A stretch of 6,056 bases of DNA from Desulfobacterales bacterium (lineage in GTDB: Bacteria; Desulfobacterota; Desulfobacteria; Desulfobacterales; JAUCGF01), in contig JAOZRC010000349.1 in the NCBI GenBank assembly GCA_029940345.1, forward strand, positions 1 through 6,056, written 5' to 3'. The translations under genes were made by a program, and so were the position numbers. The notes under the pieces were generated by a model. That model saw only the letters and a program-made list of their open reading frames with translations. It was not told the origin of the DNA and did not search any database. Position 1 is the stretch's first letter, and each line of letters opens with the position of its first letter. Below, in pieces: positions 6,052-6,056 of this stretch.

Positions 6052-6056
6052 AATAT

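Overview
The window looks like a stretch of a Gram-negative, moderately AT-rich genome. The likely source is an environmental deltaproteobacterium of the Desulfobacterota type. That placement is inference from the palindromic repeat in every gap and from the style of the c-di-GMP and SPFH genes; no phylogenetic marker was tested.

Layout, all on the + strand. Positions 1-73 hold a tRNA-Arg (anticodon TCT) lacking only its first four bases at the window edge. Positions 74-729 are AT-rich and hold no gene I can support. They contain a good sigma70-type promoter (432-460) and a ~140-bp nested palindrome (558-697) with terminal inverted repeats and a flanking AAAAGG(C) direct repeat, which fits an inserted MITE-like element. 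Positions 730-2451 encode a GAF/HD-GYP protein, a probable c-di-GMP phosphodiesterase. A second, unrelated MITE-like palindrome (2465-2607) follows within 15 bp of its stop. Positions 2667-3800 encode a YdjI-type SPFH protein with three C-terminal zinc ribbons. It is followed with a one-base overlap by a protein with two more zinc ribbons (3796-5022), which seems to start at an unusual ATT codon. A third palindrome (5084-5147) precedes a tandem GNAT-like acetyltransferase gene (5170-5967). A fourth (6025-6051) lies at the right edge.

How they may work together. The SPFH gene and its partner form a tight two-gene unit, plausibly a membrane-associated zinc-ribbon scaffold comparable to the Bacillus subtilis YdjGHI complex, which works with PspA. 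No PspA homologue is present here. The HD-GYP gene is a separate unit boxed in by two repeat elements. The acetyltransferase is separated by a palindrome and may be independent.

The items most worth a second look are the likely ATT start, the two MITE-like elements around the HD-GYP gene, and the zinc-ribbon-rich SPFH pair.
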